From Martinezella tropici (GTDB lineage Bacteria > Pseudomonadota > Alphaproteobacteria > Rhizobiales > Rhizobiaceae): a DNA stretch of 64,000 nucleotides. The notes beneath the pieces are model-generated. The model saw only the letters and a program-made list of their open reading frames with translations, made no database searches and was not told the DNA's origin. Each line of letters starts with the position of its first letter. Within the stretch, counting starts at the first letter, position 1. Shown one piece after another: positions 63,545 through 64,000 of the stretch. Made by a program: the position numbers and the translations under genes. The stretch spans positions 1,302,001 through 1,366,000 of the forward strand of contig JUHI01000001.1 of assembly GCA_000799755.1 (NCBI GenBank), read 5' to 3'.

Positions 63545-63608
63545 CGGCCCTATGCTGGCAAATTCAAACTTTTCATGCTGCGATCAGACGCTTTGATGCA
63601 AGCACCTC

Positions 63609-64000
63609 TTAAGCCTCGAGGCCCCTCAGAACATTGGCGACGTTGAGGCCGATCTCGGGCACGCCATAGCCGCCCTCCATGCAGACGAGGACGGGCAGAC
63701 CCGCAGCCGCAACGCGCTCGCCCATGCGGACGAAATCCTGCGAGTTGAGTTTGAAGAAGGAGATCGGGTCGCGCTCGAAGGTATCGACGCCGAGCGAGAG
63801 CACGATCACCTCCGCCCCGAAGGCCTTGATGCGAGCAAGGGCATCGTCGAGCGCCGATGACCACACCTCCCAGGGCGTGCCGCGCGGCATGGGGTAGTTG
63901 CGGTTGGCGCCCGCCCCCTCGCCCTCGCCTTCCTCGTCGGCATGACCGAGGAAATAGGGAAAGGCATGCATGGGATCGCCATGCAGCGAGGCGGTGAAGA
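63609..64000 (-). CDS. Histone deacetylase-family protein, C-terminal part (cut by window edge)
   Basis: Partial gene entering from the right edge. The visible 130 residues contain HADEEGEGEGAGANRNYPMP, AFGAEVIVLSLGVDTFERDP (with metal-binding Asp) and VCMEGGYGVPEIGLNVANVL, the C-terminal half of the AcuC/HDAC fold including the catalytic Gly-Gly-Tyr motif. Such proteins act on acetylated polyamines or proteins. The N-terminal active-site His pair is outside the window. Confidence 0.85.
   Translation of the reverse strand, partial: FTASLHGDPMHAFPYFLGHADEEGEGEGAGANRNYPMPRGTPWEVWSSALDDALARIKAFGAEVIVLSLGVDTFERDPISFFKLNSQDFVRMGERVAAAGLPVLVCMEGGYGVPEIGLNVANVLRGLEA

Overview
This is high-GC DNA from an alphaproteobacterium, most probably a Rhizobium or close relative in the Rhizobiaceae. 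The evidence is the rhizobial gene set: a membrane-bound ferritin exporter (mbfA) under an Irr-like box, a C93-type transglutaminase-like protein behind a CtrA-like box, the alpha-2-macroglobulin/pbpC pair, infC-rpmI-rplT-pheS-pheT on one strand, and many small LysR/TetR/MarR-controlled metabolic units. No rRNA, tRNA, CRISPR array, integrase or transposase was recognised. Species-level assignment is not possible from the window alone. 

 Left end (1-7.1 kb): an anti-phage island. A complete four-gene QatABCD defence operon (qatA KAP-type ATPase, qatB, qatC QueC-like, qatD TatD-like) is read leftward with start/stop overlaps at every junction. It is followed by a hipBA-type toxin-antitoxin pair whose hipA is cut by the window edge. 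A stand-alone Mrr-like nuclease gene diverges from qatA. The most interesting signal in the window is a 47-bp element present upstream of both hipB and qatA (34 of 47 bases identical, 25 of 29 in the core). It suggests that one regulator, perhaps the HipB-like protein, controls both the defence operon and the toxin-antitoxin module. A second, different 23-bp inverted repeat lies between qatA and the nuclease. 

 7.2-30 kb: accessory metabolism and small regulators. It holds a MocR-type regulator with a divergent MFS transporter, an exported glycine-rich protein, oleate hydratase, the mismatch uracil glycosylase mug, an exported esterase, an FMN reductase, a TetR/membrane-protein pair with a clear operator, ogt, a 45-residue lipoprotein, a 2H phosphoesterase, a SulP transporter, a LysR/quinone-reductase pair, a second MFS transporter, an AstE/aspartoacylase-like zinc enzyme, a MarR regulator with twin operators, an ArsC-like protein, ybaK and an M29 aminopeptidase. 

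 30-43.6 kb: xseA with a translationally coupled flavodoxin-fold reductase; a probable lipid-linked sugar transfer group (GT2 and GtrA on one strand, a large GT-C-like membrane protein on the other); a Gfo/Idh/MocA oxidoreductase; an isochorismatase/AraC pair; two aldo/keto reductases; a GNAT; an M15-like protein; and a LysR regulator. 

 43.8-64 kb: conserved chromosomal functions. An 1838-residue alpha-2-macroglobulin with a PAN-like N-terminus is followed by pbpC. Then come an inverted pair of palindromic repeats and the leftward translation cluster infC-rpmI-rplT-pheS-pheT, where infC appears to start at AUU. Further right are an alpha/beta hydrolase, the C93 protein, mbfA, a truncated haemoglobin, a TetR/DUF308 pair with two palindromic operators, an EamA exporter whose Shine-Dalgarno is buried in a hairpin, and the C-terminal part of a histone-deacetylase-family protein cut by the right edge.
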